The position numbers and the translations under genes were made by a program. The notes below the pieces were generated by a model that saw only the letters and a list, made by a program, of their open reading frames with translations, ran no database searches and had not been told where the DNA came from. A stretch of DNA of 64,000 nucleotides from Flavobacteriales bacterium (GTDB lineage Bacteria > Bacteroidota > Bacteroidia > Flavobacteriales_D > Crocinitomicaceae), in assembly GCA_947470515.1 (NCBI GenBank), contig CANITF010000006.1, forward strand, positions 60,252 to 124,251, given 5' to 3'. Position 1 is the stretch's first letter. Every line of letters starts with the position of its first letter. Positions 48,775 through 57,752 of this stretch are shown piece by piece.

Positions 48775-50104
48775 ATATCGAACCTTTTGCTTTCAGTTCT
48801 AAATACTTATTAATCGTATTTATTGAAAGTTCTGAAGGCAAAGTCAAAATCGTTTGGATCCCATTTTTTTGCAACTCTTGTGTTATTCTACCTTTCATTG
48901 AAGTCATTCTTTCAGCAACAGTTGATTGATAAATTTCTTTGGTGTTTTTCGCTTGCTGAAAAGCTAGTTCTTGCAAATCTGTATTTTGAAAGAATACCAC
49001 GACTAACACATGCTTTTGGTTTAATCTTCTTAGCATTGGCAATGCTCGTCTCATAGCGAATTCTGTTTCAAAATTGGTAAACAGCACTAAAAGAGAACGC
49101 GTCTTGATGGTTCGTCTGACAGATTGATATAACAGTTCATAGTTCGGCTCAAGGTAATGCGTTTTTTGATTGTACAATTCTTCAATAATACGGCGCATTT
49201 GCCCACCAGATTTATCTGCTGGTAATTGTGAGCCGATTTTATCTGAGAAAGTAATTAATCCAGTTTTATCTCCCTTTCGTAACGCAATATTTGCAAAAAC
49301 CAACGTAGAATTGATTGAATAATCCAACATGCTTAATCCTTCAAATTGAACTTGCATGTTTCTACTTTTATCAATAATACAGTAAATATGTTGCGATTTT
49401 TCTTCTTGGTATTGGTTCACCATCAATTCATTTCTTCGACTTGTAGCTTTCCAATTGATCGTTTTTACTTCATCCCCCTGAACATAGTTTTTAATTTGTT
49501 CAAACTCACTTGTATTGCCAATTCGTCGAATTTTCTTAATTCCTGAAGTTGTTTTTTGTTTTTGGAAAACCAATAGCTCAAACTTTTTCATTTGAAGCAC
49601 TGAAGGATATACTTTTACACACTCTTCAAGTTCAATGGTAATTTTTCGACTAATTAGATTGAAAACTGAAGAGACTAAAAGAAAAACATTCCTAAAAGTA
49701 TATTCTCCTCTTTCTTTTGGTGTAAATTCATAAGTAAAAACACGCTTTTCTTTTGGTTTTAAAAATGCTTTAAAAACCTTAGAACGTTCTTGCATTTCGA
49801 CAGGAAATCCTTCATGCAAATGAAATGAAATCGGTTGAACAGATTGATTAGTAACATCTATTTCTACTTCATTGACATCTCCTAAATTCAACCGATTTTG
49901 AACCTTCCTTTTTACAATTAAAGGTTCTTTAGACGTAAAAGTCAGCAAAGCATCTAGAAAGGTCAGGCCAAATAATCCAAGTAAACAAATTTCTCCAACA
50001 ACAAATAACGATTCAACAGCAAACGACGCTGCAAAAAGCAGCACGATTCCGGCAAAAAGCAGAAAGAAAAATCGCGTTAAGAATATGTCAGAAATAAACC
50101 TCAT
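48773..50104 (-). CDS. DUF58 domain protein (vWA-like)
   Basis: A 443-residue protein with two N-terminal membrane helices (about 10-55), a beta-rich domain, then the DUF58 motif QGDEVKTINWKATSRRNELMVNQYQ and a vWA-like domain with CIIDKSRNM. Such proteins act with MoxR ATPases, by inference as chaperone partners for surface or secreted proteins. It is the last gene of the MoxR cluster, 3 bases after the moxR gene. Confidence 0.88.
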   Translation of the reverse strand: MRFISDIFLTRFFFLLFAGIVLLFAASFAVESLFVVGEICLLGLFGLTFLDALLTFTSKEPLIVKRKVQNRLNLGDVNEVEIDVTNQSVQPISFHLHEGFPVEMQERSKVFKAFLKPKEKRVFTYEFTPKERGEYTFRNVFLLVSSVFNLISRKITIELEECVKVYPSVLQMKKFELLVFQKQKTTSGIKKIRRIGNTSEFEQIKNYVQGDEVKTINWKATSRRNELMVNQYQEEKSQHIYCIIDKSRNMQVQFEGLSMLDYSINSTLVFANIALRKGDKTGLITFSDKIGSQLPADKSGGQMRRIIEELYNQKTHYLEPNYELLYQSVRRTIKTRSLLVLFTNFETEFAMRRALPMLRRLNQKHVLVVVFFQNTDLQELAFQQAKNTKEIYQSTVAERMTSMKGRITQELQKNGIQTILTLPSELSINTINKYLELKAKGSI

Positions 50105-50107
50105 CTA

Positions 50108-51211
50108 TTATCTCGGCACTTCAATTGTTTGAATAATTTCATCTATCACTTCTTCAATTGAAATTCCTTCCATTTCAGCTTCAGGAGTTAAAATTAAACG
50201 GTGATTTAATACCGGTTTTGCTACAAATTGAATATCTTCTGGTGTAACAAAATCTCTTCCTCTGATACCCGCAATAGCCTTAGCAGATTTTAGCATTGAA
50301 AGTGATGCACGAGGAGATCCACCTAAATATATTTTGCCATGATTTCTTGTTTTATGGGTAACAGCAGCAATGTACTTTACCAAATTATCTTCAATGATAA
50401 TTTTCTCAATAATATCTTGAATTTTTTGAATTTCTTTTGCTGTAAATACCGCCTTTACCTCATTTAAATCTGGTGCTTTAATATTATTTTTATACCTGTG
50501 AAGAATTTCTTCTTCTTGATGCAATTCAGGATAATCTAGTTTAATTTTGAATAAAAAACGATCTAATTGTGCCTCTGGAAGATTATACGTTCCTTCCTGT
50601 TCAATCGGATTTTGGGTTGCGACCACTAAAAACGGAAAACTCATTGGATACATTGTTCCGTCATACGTTATTTGACGTTCTTCCATTACTTCAAACAATG
50701 CAGCTTGAGTTTTGGCTGGAGCTCGATTAATTTCGTCAATCAAAACTATATTTGAAAAAATAGGACCTTTTTTAAAATAGAATGTTGAATCTTTCATATT
50801 GTAAACGCTTGTCCCAAGAACATCAGAAGGCATCATATCCGGCGTGAATTGAATTCTTGAGAAGTCAACATCCAGTGCTTTCGACATCACTTTTGAAGAC
50901 AAGGTTTTTGCAACTCCAGGAACTCCTTCTAACAATAGGTGACCATTTGTGAAAATTCCTGCAATCATCAATTCAACCATGTTATGTTGACCAATTATAA
51001 AGCGCGAAAGTTCAAGTCGTACATCATTTACTTTGGATGCTACCCAAATTAAATCCGGGTTTTGGCGCTCAAAATCGTATGAATTTACGACAGGTTTTTC
51101 TTCTGTTTTCGGTAGTTCATTTACAGCATCATTTGCCGCAGATTCACTTGGCATATATTTGGAAAAATCATTTTCCTCTTGCCCTTCTGTGTTATTTATT
51201 TCATCATTCAT
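50108..51211 (-). CDS. MoxR-family AAA+ ATPase
   Basis: A 367-residue AAA+ ATPase with Walker A GVPGVAKT (about 95-102), Walker B LIDEINRA (about 160), the sensor 1 region ATQNPIEQEGTYNLPEAQLDRF and sensor 2 GGSPRAS. Residues 1-35 are acidic and probably disordered. MoxR enzymes remodel partner proteins together with DUF58 proteins. The start overlaps the end of the DUF4350 gene by 4 bases. Confidence 0.94.
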   Translation of the reverse strand: MNDEINNTEGQEENDFSKYMPSESAANDAVNELPKTEEKPVVNSYDFERQNPDLIWVASKVNDVRLELSRFIIGQHNMVELMIAGIFTNGHLLLEGVPGVAKTLSSKVMSKALDVDFSRIQFTPDMMPSDVLGTSVYNMKDSTFYFKKGPIFSNIVLIDEINRAPAKTQAALFEVMEERQITYDGTMYPMSFPFLVVATQNPIEQEGTYNLPEAQLDRFLFKIKLDYPELHQEEEILHRYKNNIKAPDLNEVKAVFTAKEIQKIQDIIEKIIIEDNLVKYIAAVTHKTRNHGKIYLGGSPRASLSMLKSAKAIAGIRGRDFVTPEDIQFVAKPVLNHRLILTPEAEMEGISIEEVIDEIIQTIEVPR

Positions 51212-52917
51212 CCTATTTCTAATTGATGGTGTTTAGCAATAAATTTATCGAGCTGCGTTCTATCAAAGCTACTCAATTCTATGTTTGTAATTGTAATTTT
51301 TCTATTCTCCGAGAATTGCAATTGAATCCCATTCTTTAAACGGGTAATATGCATTAAATCATTAATTAAGAGTTCCTTTTTCTTTCCAAAAACCGGGAAA
51401 TAAGTAATATTATCCTTTCCAATGTTTAGCAAAGAGATAGTGAGCCTCCTGATTCCTAATGCTAAGAATAAAGAGCCCAATGGCCATAATACAATGCCTA
51501 TTCCAATGGCAAAGACTAAATAATAAAACCCTAATAAAACAATAAATATTCCACCTAAAACGAACAGGTATGAAAGCCACAAATTTCGCTGAATAGTGAA
51601 CGCTTGGTTTTCAATTCGTTCCAACATTTTAAAAGAAATCATTCCTGTTTGCAGATAAAATGCGCGTTGTTTTTTAGCTACTTCAACAATATATTGATCG
51701 TTAATAATTGATTTTGCAGTTGGCTCAAATAAAAATAATAAATCTCTTATTTCAGACTCAGGTAAAGCTGATTTTTCCACTAAACTTCGAATTTCTCTTT
51801 CTCGATCTTCTTCGCGTCGGGAAATATCAATGAAAAAATGCTTGTTTACAGCGTCATAAAAATTCTTGCGTTGCACTTGAAGAATTCCTAGTGGGTGCTG
51901 TTTTGCCAAATAGATAGATGTAATTGTTTCAGCAAAAGCTAAAGACATGTTTTTCTTTTTTGGAAGGTAAGGAACAATTGGTTGCATTCTTTTTGCCCTG
52001 AAAAGCATAAATAAGATTAAGCCCAAGAACGTTAATCCCAGTGCTACCATGAAAGCTGGACTTTTAAGAATAAACTTTAAATAACTGCTATCGGCCCGCT
52101 CAGCATCACCTTCTGCGTTGTCCATTGCAGAATCGTCCATAATATCTTCATCCAAAAGCCTTCCTAATTCTAATAGATAAACATCCTTTTCTTTTGACAA
52201 ATTGTTGAGCACAAAAGAAGTATAGCGATAACCTTCCGTTCGTTTTAGTTGATAGTTAAAAAATATTTCCTGATTTGTATGAAGAAGAATCGACCCTTTA
52301 CCTAGTTTGATGCGAATAAAATTACTCATCTCCATAAAAGAAGACAACGATTGATAATTTGAATCTATCGGTTGAATTGCTGAAAATGCCTTCCACTCAT
52401 GCGCCAACGTGTCATTTTGATAGAGGTAATACATTGGGAATTTGTTGCGTTGAATAAAAATAGTGACACTATCAGCAAAATCATAACTTATTTCATAGGA
52501 ATTGAAAAAGCGCTTAATCAAATTATCGGTTAAATCGTTGTAACTGATAAACAAATCACTTCCTTCTTTAACACGGTTCAAAATTGTATCTATTTCGCGA
52601 TTTTGAAGACCAAATCTATTTCCAACAAACAGCATCGTTATATTCTGCTTCTTGCTGAGCACTGAATCCAATTGAATCCAATCAGTAATGGGTTGAATTA
52701 TTTTACCTGAATCAACATGAGCGCGCAACAGCTGATCAAATAGAAAAAGTCCATATGGATCCTTATCATTCGACTTAAATTGCACATCCCAATTTTCAGA
52801 AACATATGGATTTCTTTCGTTTTTTGAAGGTAATGCAGGATCACCCAATAACCAAACGATCACCGTGACAAAGATCAAGATGAAAACCACTAACCCTATT
52901 TTCGTTTGTTTATTCAT
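51208..52917 (-). CDS. DUF4350 domain membrane protein
   Basis: A 569-residue protein with an N-terminal membrane anchor (about 7-24), a periplasmic DUF4350-type domain to about residue 270 (DVQFKSNDKDPYGLFLFDQLL), one helix near 285, and near the C-terminus a pair of helices (about 440-490) before a PH-like segment. Its role within the MoxR cluster is not known. It overlaps the next upstream gene by 8 bases. Confidence 0.85.
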   Translation of the reverse strand: MNKQTKIGLVVFILIFVTVIVWLLGDPALPSKNERNPYVSENWDVQFKSNDKDPYGLFLFDQLLRAHVDSGKIIQPITDWIQLDSVLSKKQNITMLFVGNRFGLQNREIDTILNRVKEGSDLFISYNDLTDNLIKRFFNSYEISYDFADSVTIFIQRNKFPMYYLYQNDTLAHEWKAFSAIQPIDSNYQSLSSFMEMSNFIRIKLGKGSILLHTNQEIFFNYQLKRTEGYRYTSFVLNNLSKEKDVYLLELGRLLDEDIMDDSAMDNAEGDAERADSSYLKFILKSPAFMVALGLTFLGLILFMLFRAKRMQPIVPYLPKKKNMSLAFAETITSIYLAKQHPLGILQVQRKNFYDAVNKHFFIDISRREEDREREIRSLVEKSALPESEIRDLLFLFEPTAKSIINDQYIVEVAKKQRAFYLQTGMISFKMLERIENQAFTIQRNLWLSYLFVLGGIFIVLLGFYYLVFAIGIGIVLWPLGSLFLALGIRRLTISLLNIGKDNITYFPVFGKKKELLINDLMHITRLKNGIQLQFSENRKITITNIELSSFDRTQLDKFIAKHHQLEIG

Positions 52918-53824
52918 TCGAAAGGTTGAGTGATTTATAATAATTCAATAAAGTTGGCTGAAGTTGCTCAAAATTTTGTTTGTCGATTTCGTATTCTCCA
53001 TACCATACTAAGTCATAGATTCGAACACATTCTCTAAAAATATCTACTTGAGGCTTTCCATTGAGCTCCAATAAATAATGGTGATTTGTTTTATCTTTTT
53101 TCCAGTGAATCCAGTTTTTTCGAATCAATTCTTTCAAAATAAACGTAAAATAGATTCTAATTCCTTCTCTAAAATCACCTCGTTCAATCGCTTCTTCTAA
53201 GCGTTGTTCGAGTTCAGATTTAGTTATAACTTCTGGATTCCAATCATTTTGAATGTCTTGCAATACTGTTTTGTTAGAAGGCTGTTTATTCTTTAACCAG
53301 AAATAAATGACAATTATTAGTCCTATAATAAGTAGACTAAACAACACTATTTTCCAAAAGGAAAATGAGATATTTGGCGCATCAATATCTGGCAAATCTG
53401 GCCCATCAATTTCAGGAGCATCAAAATCAGGCAGGGTTATAGGGTCTGGTTTTTGAATTTCAGGATCTGCGCCTAAAGTCCCTCCACTTTTATTAGAATT
53501 CTTACCAAATTGCTTTTCTCTATTCTGTTTTAGCTGTTGCGGATTGTATTGAATTCCTTGAGAACTTCCATTGCTCGTAGTTGAATAATTATTTTCCTCC
53601 TCCTTTATTGAGGATGGACTTGAGCCATACCAATCTTGAGGACCTTTGTAATTTTTCTTCTTTTTGTATTTGAGGTATTCTTTTTCTTGTTTCCAGACTT
53701 TCTTTTTCAGATCTTTTCCATCCGTTTGTGAAAAAGTGGATAGTGCTACTAAAAGGAACGATATGGAAAGAATAATTTTACTCAAAATCAACTGATTTTT
53801 CTTGGTATCGATTTCTTTTTCCAA
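52910..53824 (-). CDS. DUF4129-like membrane protein
   Basis: A 304-residue protein: probable signal or anchor (about 11-32), a long Asn/Ser/Pro-rich disordered stretch (about 60-145), one transmembrane helix (about 155-176), and a C-terminal DUF4129-like domain (WNPEVITKSELEQRLEEAIERGDFREGIRIYFTFILKEL). No ATG precedes the signal segment; the candidate starts are TTG at 53824, 53791 and 53785, so the 47-base overlap with the SpoIIM gene is uncertain. The gene is in the same operon. Confidence 0.8.
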   Translation of the reverse strand: MEKEIDTKKNQLILSKIILSISFLLVALSTFSQTDGKDLKKKVWKQEKEYLKYKKKKNYKGPQDWYGSSPSSIKEEENNYSTTSNGSSQGIQYNPQQLKQNREKQFGKNSNKSGGTLGADPEIQKPDPITLPDFDAPEIDGPDLPDIDAPNISFSFWKIVLFSLLIIGLIIVIYFWLKNKQPSNKTVLQDIQNDWNPEVITKSELEQRLEEAIERGDFREGIRIYFTFILKELIRKNWIHWKKDKTNHHYLLELNGKPQVDIFRECVRIYDLVWYGEYEIDKQNFEQLQPTLLNYYKSLNLSNE

Positions 53825-55697
53825 ATTTAAGAAAGCCTTTTTTCAAACTTGCAGCTTCGGTTTTATCCACTTCTGAAAAATAACTGATTCCAGTTGTAAT
53901 TGCCACTAGTGGAACTATTCCAAAGAAAAATAATACGTAAAATAACTGACGAACAACGTTTCCAATAACCATGTAATCATCGGTGAATTCTCGACCAATT
54001 CTTTTAGCAAAACCAGAAAGCATGTCCAAAAAATCTTTGACCGTAGGTTCTTGCTGATATCCTTCTTGAATGCTAAAAACAAATGCAATTGGCTGTGACA
54101 TGATCGTCACAAAAGCAACTAAAAGAACAATTACTAATAGCGATTTTCCAAAATAATTCTTACTGAAAGAAAATCCTTTTTTGAATCGTTTAGCAAAAGG
54201 AGCATCGTCTAATCCCATTGTTGCTCCAATTAAATAGAAAAAAGGAATAAGCACAAAAAGCCAACACAATAAATACCATGGAAGACCAAAAACTATTGCT
54301 ACCAATAACAAATTACCGCACCAAATTGGAAAAAATCTTCTTTTACAATAGTGAAAATAACTTTTCCATGAAAAAACCTCATTCATAGTTTTCATTGTCC
54401 AAAACACAGCCGAAAAAATAATCGTAACGATAAAAGTCCACCCAATACAAACCAAAATATCTTGTGTTGAATGGAAATCATATCCAATCATGATTGACAA
54501 TTGAGAAGCCCAATCGTACCAGTATTCGAACATCAATTCTGAGTAACGCGCATTGTCTTGCAAGAAAATTAAACCAATGGCTAGAGGAAGCGCAAGGGTA
54601 AAAATGATTTTTCCAAATTTGCCGAAATACAGCCTATAAAACTGAAATGAATCTGCTAAAACTTGTCCGACAGTTCTAATCTTTAAGAAGACGAAAGGCA
54701 ATGGTTTGCGAAATGGTGCTGTTTCTTCTTGATCTACTAGATGCGGATATTTTCTTGCAATATAAACTGGATAGAAAACATAAACGAATAGAATTAATGC
54801 AAACGAAGCAAAGATAATTGCCCATTTCGACCATTCTGGTAAGTCTTGGTAGTTGTGTGTTACATAACTTTCTAAAAAACCTGCTGCTATAATGAATGGC
54901 ACTAAACTCATCATTATTTTCAAGCCTCTTTTTGCAGACAATTGCATCGATTGCAGCCTAGTGTAGGATTTCGGAAACAACAAACCATTTCCGGCCGTTA
55001 AACCTGCTCCTCCAGCTAAAACGATTGCTGAAATTTCAAAAGAACCATGAATCCAAATTCCTAAAAAGCTAGTAATTAAAAGTCCTTTCATGTAAAAGAA
55101 ATACTGAAAAGCCCCTAACATCACGCCGTTATAAAACATCAGAATATGTGTTCCAATCGTAAAGAAAAATCCTATGAAAAAGGTTAGAAAAGCAACTTTC
55201 ATATTATTTGTGGTAATCCGAACAAACATACTGAGTTGGTCATCACTCTCATAAACGGCCAATGGATTACCGTTTTTTATATTTTCGAGAGTGCTTTCAA
55301 CATAGCCATCACCAAGTACCATTCTAGGAAAATCGGGATCGAAATGCGTTGTGATAACTCCAACAAAACAGTAAACTAGAAAAGCGACAAAAGCAAAAAG
55401 TAAGTTTTTTCTCGACCGATAGATTTCTAATGGCAAGGAAATTTGCCAAACAGTAATCAATTTTTTAAGTGATTCGCCCTTTTGTTTGTGCACTCCAGTA
55501 AAAATCTTTTGTGCTAATTGATTGAGGTAAACCCGAACTGTTCTTCGTTTGTAGAATGTTTGGGCATAACTTAAATCATCCGTTAAATCCATATACAAAT
55601 TACTCAATTCTTCAGGGTCATGAGAATTTGATTCATACAGTTTTTCGAAGCGTGTCCACTTCTCCTTATTCTGATCTATGAAGGATGTTTCTTTCAT
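53778..55697 (-). CDS. SpoIIM (DUF95)-like membrane protein with an extra C-terminal membrane domain
   Basis: Residues 1-310 match the SpoIIM/DUF95 pattern: an N-terminal helical region, then ISLPLEIYRSRKN and membrane helices with GIWIHGSFEISAIVLAGGAGLTAGNGLLFP. The remaining 330 residues form a second set of about six helices (for example FGKIIFTLALPLAIGLIFL) that usually occurs as a separate protein in this cluster. It heads the MoxR operon. No RDD protein gene is next to it, which is the usual neighbour. Confidence 0.85.
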   Translation of the reverse strand: MKETSFIDQNKEKWTRFEKLYESNSHDPEELSNLYMDLTDDLSYAQTFYKRRTVRVYLNQLAQKIFTGVHKQKGESLKKLITVWQISLPLEIYRSRKNLLFAFVAFLVYCFVGVITTHFDPDFPRMVLGDGYVESTLENIKNGNPLAVYESDDQLSMFVRITTNNMKVAFLTFFIGFFFTIGTHILMFYNGVMLGAFQYFFYMKGLLITSFLGIWIHGSFEISAIVLAGGAGLTAGNGLLFPKSYTRLQSMQLSAKRGLKIMMSLVPFIIAAGFLESYVTHNYQDLPEWSKWAIIFASFALILFVYVFYPVYIARKYPHLVDQEETAPFRKPLPFVFLKIRTVGQVLADSFQFYRLYFGKFGKIIFTLALPLAIGLIFLQDNARYSELMFEYWYDWASQLSIMIGYDFHSTQDILVCIGWTFIVTIIFSAVFWTMKTMNEVFSWKSYFHYCKRRFFPIWCGNLLLVAIVFGLPWYLLCWLFVLIPFFYLIGATMGLDDAPFAKRFKKGFSFSKNYFGKSLLVIVLLVAFVTIMSQPIAFVFSIQEGYQQEPTVKDFLDMLSGFAKRIGREFTDDYMVIGNVVRQLFYVLFFFGIVPLVAITTGISYFSEVDKTEAASLKKGFLKFGKRNRYQEKSVDFE

Positions 55698-55770
55698 TTT
55701 ACGGCGAGGTGTAAATATAAAAGAAATTGGTTAATTAAGTGGGATGAGGTTAGAGTTGATAGTTGAAAAC

Positions 55771-55875
55771 TGATAGTTGATAGTTGATAGTTGATAGTTG
55801 ATAGTTGATAGTTTATAGTTGATAGTTTATAGTTGATAGTTTATAGTTGATAGTTTATAGTTTATAGTTGATAGT
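55771..55875. repeat. Tandem heptamer array, 15 copies of TGATAGT/TTATAGT
   Basis: Fifteen perfect-phase 7-base units (nine TGATAGT and six TTATAGT) run without interruption. They lie between the anti-sigma gene and the MoxR operon start. No spacers are present, so it is not a CRISPR array. Confidence 0.95.
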
Positions 55876-55905
55876 TTAAAACTAATAACTAAAATAATTC
55901 TTGAT

Positions 55906-55969
55906 GTCCCGTAGGGACTGCATAGCTCTAGCAAATTTTAATTTGCGTAAATTTTTATCCCGTAGGGAT
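55906..55969. repeat. Palindrome set GTCCC-GTA-GGGAC, GCAAATT-TT-AATTTGC, ATCCC-GTA-GGGAT
   Basis: Two 13-base palindromes (55906-55918 and 55957-55969) share the core TCCCGTAGGGA but differ in the outermost pair in a compensated way. A third palindrome (55931-55946) lies between them. No gene is apparent from 55698 to 55997. Confidence 0.8.
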
Positions 55970-55997
55970 TATACCATTTTTTGAATAGGTATTTCAA

Positions 55998-56999
55998 TTA
56001 TTTTGAAGTACGATGTGAAATCTCCAGTTTCCCAATTTTGAGGTAAAAACCACCAGATCTTTTGCTTGTTGCTTTAGCTGTTCTAAAATCTACTTCTTGT
56101 TTTACAACATTTGCCAAACGATTTGTAATTGGACTGATAGGATTATTCATGTCATTAAATCCGAGAATTGTATAATCAGAAGGTTCTTCATTTACTCGCG
56201 GGTCGATATTCGTATAAGCCATTTCATTTTCAACAACATCATACAATTGTTCAGTACCTTTCAACTCTTTCACATGTCTTGGAATCAATCCTTTTATATA
56301 CAAAGGAGTTCTCTTTTCTGGAATTACGTTTGCCACGTTCAACTCATCCGAGTTATTTTCAACCACTGGAACATAAGAATCATCCTCTTTATTTTGAATT
56401 TTATTGTTTGGTACATTTAGATTTTGCTCATTTTTTTGATGCGGCACTTTTTTAATTTCTTTGTGTTTCGAAATAGAAGTTTCGTTATCAGTTATACCGT
56501 TTGTCGTTGAATTCCATACGAAAAATAGAATCGCAACACTTGCTGCGATAGCCAAAGAAATAAATGGCCGAAGCACTATTTTTTTGGATTGTTTTAACGA
56601 ATTTTTGTCTTCAAATAGGACTGACTTATCTGCCACAAAATGTGCAGCAGCATATATTTTCTGAGCTTGCGCTAATTCTGGGTATTTTGAAACAAAGCCA
56701 GTCAATTCAGCTTTCTTCTCTTCTGACAATAAATTTTCCGTTTCTGCTATTAAAAATTGTTCTGCATTATCACGTGTTATTGGTGTTTCATTGAAAACAA
56801 GTTGTTTTAAATTTGCTTTGAAATTAGCATCTAAACTGGGATTTTCATTCCCCAAAATTGGTAGTTTTTCGTCCTCAACTTTCAGATGCGGGTTTTCATC
56901 CAAAAACACAAGCAACAACGCAGCATCTTCCTCACTCAAATTCCCTTCTAGGAAATCAAGGTAAAAAACTTCGTAATTAAATATGCTTATGCGCTCCAT
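55998..56999 (-). CDS. Probable anti-sigma factor (single-span membrane protein)
   Basis: A 333-residue protein encoded directly after an ECF sigma gene. It has a cytoplasmic N-terminal region rich in Glu/Leu helices (1-135), one transmembrane helix at about 142-162, and an Asn/Lys-rich periplasmic C-terminal half. It does not show a FecR domain. The position after the sigma gene and this topology support an anti-sigma role, but the family is not one I can name. Confidence 0.7.
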   Translation of the reverse strand: MERISIFNYEVFYLDFLEGNLSEEDAALLLVFLDENPHLKVEDEKLPILGNENPSLDANFKANLKQLVFNETPITRDNAEQFLIAETENLLSEEKKAELTGFVSKYPELAQAQKIYAAAHFVADKSVLFEDKNSLKQSKKIVLRPFISLAIAASVAILFFVWNSTTNGITDNETSISKHKEIKKVPHQKNEQNLNVPNNKIQNKEDDSYVPVVENNSDELNVANVIPEKRTPLYIKGLIPRHVKELKGTEQLYDVVENEMAYTNIDPRVNEEPSDYTILGFNDMNNPISPITNRLANVVKQEVDFRTAKATSKRSGGFYLKIGKLEISHRTSK

Positions 57000-57030
57000 A
57001 CTGTCGATTTGGGATTTATTATTCAGGATT

Positions 57031-57086
57031 TGTAATTTGTAATTTGTAATTTGTAATTTGTAATTTGTAATTTGTAATTTGTAATT
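57031..57086. repeat. Tandem heptamer array, 8 copies of TGTAATT
   Basis: Eight identical 7-base units fill most of the 90-base gap between the sigma gene stop (57090) and the anti-sigma start (56999). Confidence 0.97.
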
Positions 57087-57089
57087 CCT

Positions 57090-57575
57090 TTATACCACTA
57101 ATTCTAATCGTTTGATGTAGTCTTTCAAAGCTTGTCTTGCCCGAAAAATGTACACTTTCACTTGTGATTCACTCAAGGCTGTTATTTCTGCAATTTCAGC
57201 GTAATTATAACCTTCATAATCACGCAATAAAACAACCGTTTTCTGTATTTCTGGTAATTTATCTAATGCTTCATTCAAGATTTTTTCTAAATCGAAGGAA
57301 ATAGAAAACTCAGTTGTTGCCGTATGTTCTACTTTTTCAAAATCACCGTTTCTTTTTTCTTTGTTTACCCAATCTACAATAGCATGATATGCCGTTGTAA
57401 ACAAATATGACTTCACCTTTTCATATGCAACTTCTTCATGTTTGACCCACACTTTCATGAATGTTTCCTGCACCACATCCTTAGCCGACATCTCATTTTT
57501 GAGATGCTTCAAAGCGAATCGGTAGATGTTGTCCGAATACGCATCAATCGCCAAGTTGTATTCTTTGGTAGTCAT
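57090..57575 (-). CDS. ECF-type RNA polymerase sigma factor
   Basis: A 161-residue sigma-70 family protein. Region 2 has AIDAYSDNIYRFALKHLKNEMSAKDVVQETFMKVW and region 4 has LPEIQKTVVLLRDYEGYNYAEIAEITALSESQVKVYIFRARQALKDYI. It lacks region 3, as ECF factors do. The following membrane protein gene is probably its regulator. Its targets are unknown. Confidence 0.95.
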   Translation of the reverse strand: MTTKEYNLAIDAYSDNIYRFALKHLKNEMSAKDVVQETFMKVWVKHEEVAYEKVKSYLFTTAYHAIVDWVNKEKRNGDFEKVEHTATTEFSISFDLEKILNEALDKLPEIQKTVVLLRDYEGYNYAEIAEITALSESQVKVYIFRARQALKDYIKRLELVV

Positions 57576-57752
57576 TTTATCTTTGGGTTCCGATGTTATA
57601 CCGAATCGCTTTCATGTAAGGCTTTTAAAAAGCCAACAGAAAGTCGTTCGGCATAATACTCCTATTTCAATTAAACCATCTTATTAGCGGTTTCGTATTA
57701 GACTAGCAAGTTACAAAAAAGTTACAGGAGGCGGAAAAATAAAATTATTCAA

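Noticed and set aside
55771..57086. Heptamer arrays as a possible CRISPR array
   Set aside because: The units are contiguous 7-base repeats with no spacers and there are no cas genes.
57620..57634. Hairpin GGCTTTT-A-AAAAGCC upstream of the ECF sigma gene
   Set aside because: The one-base loop and AT-rich arms make it a weak structure; it is not followed by a T-run that would make a terminator and no clear role can be given.
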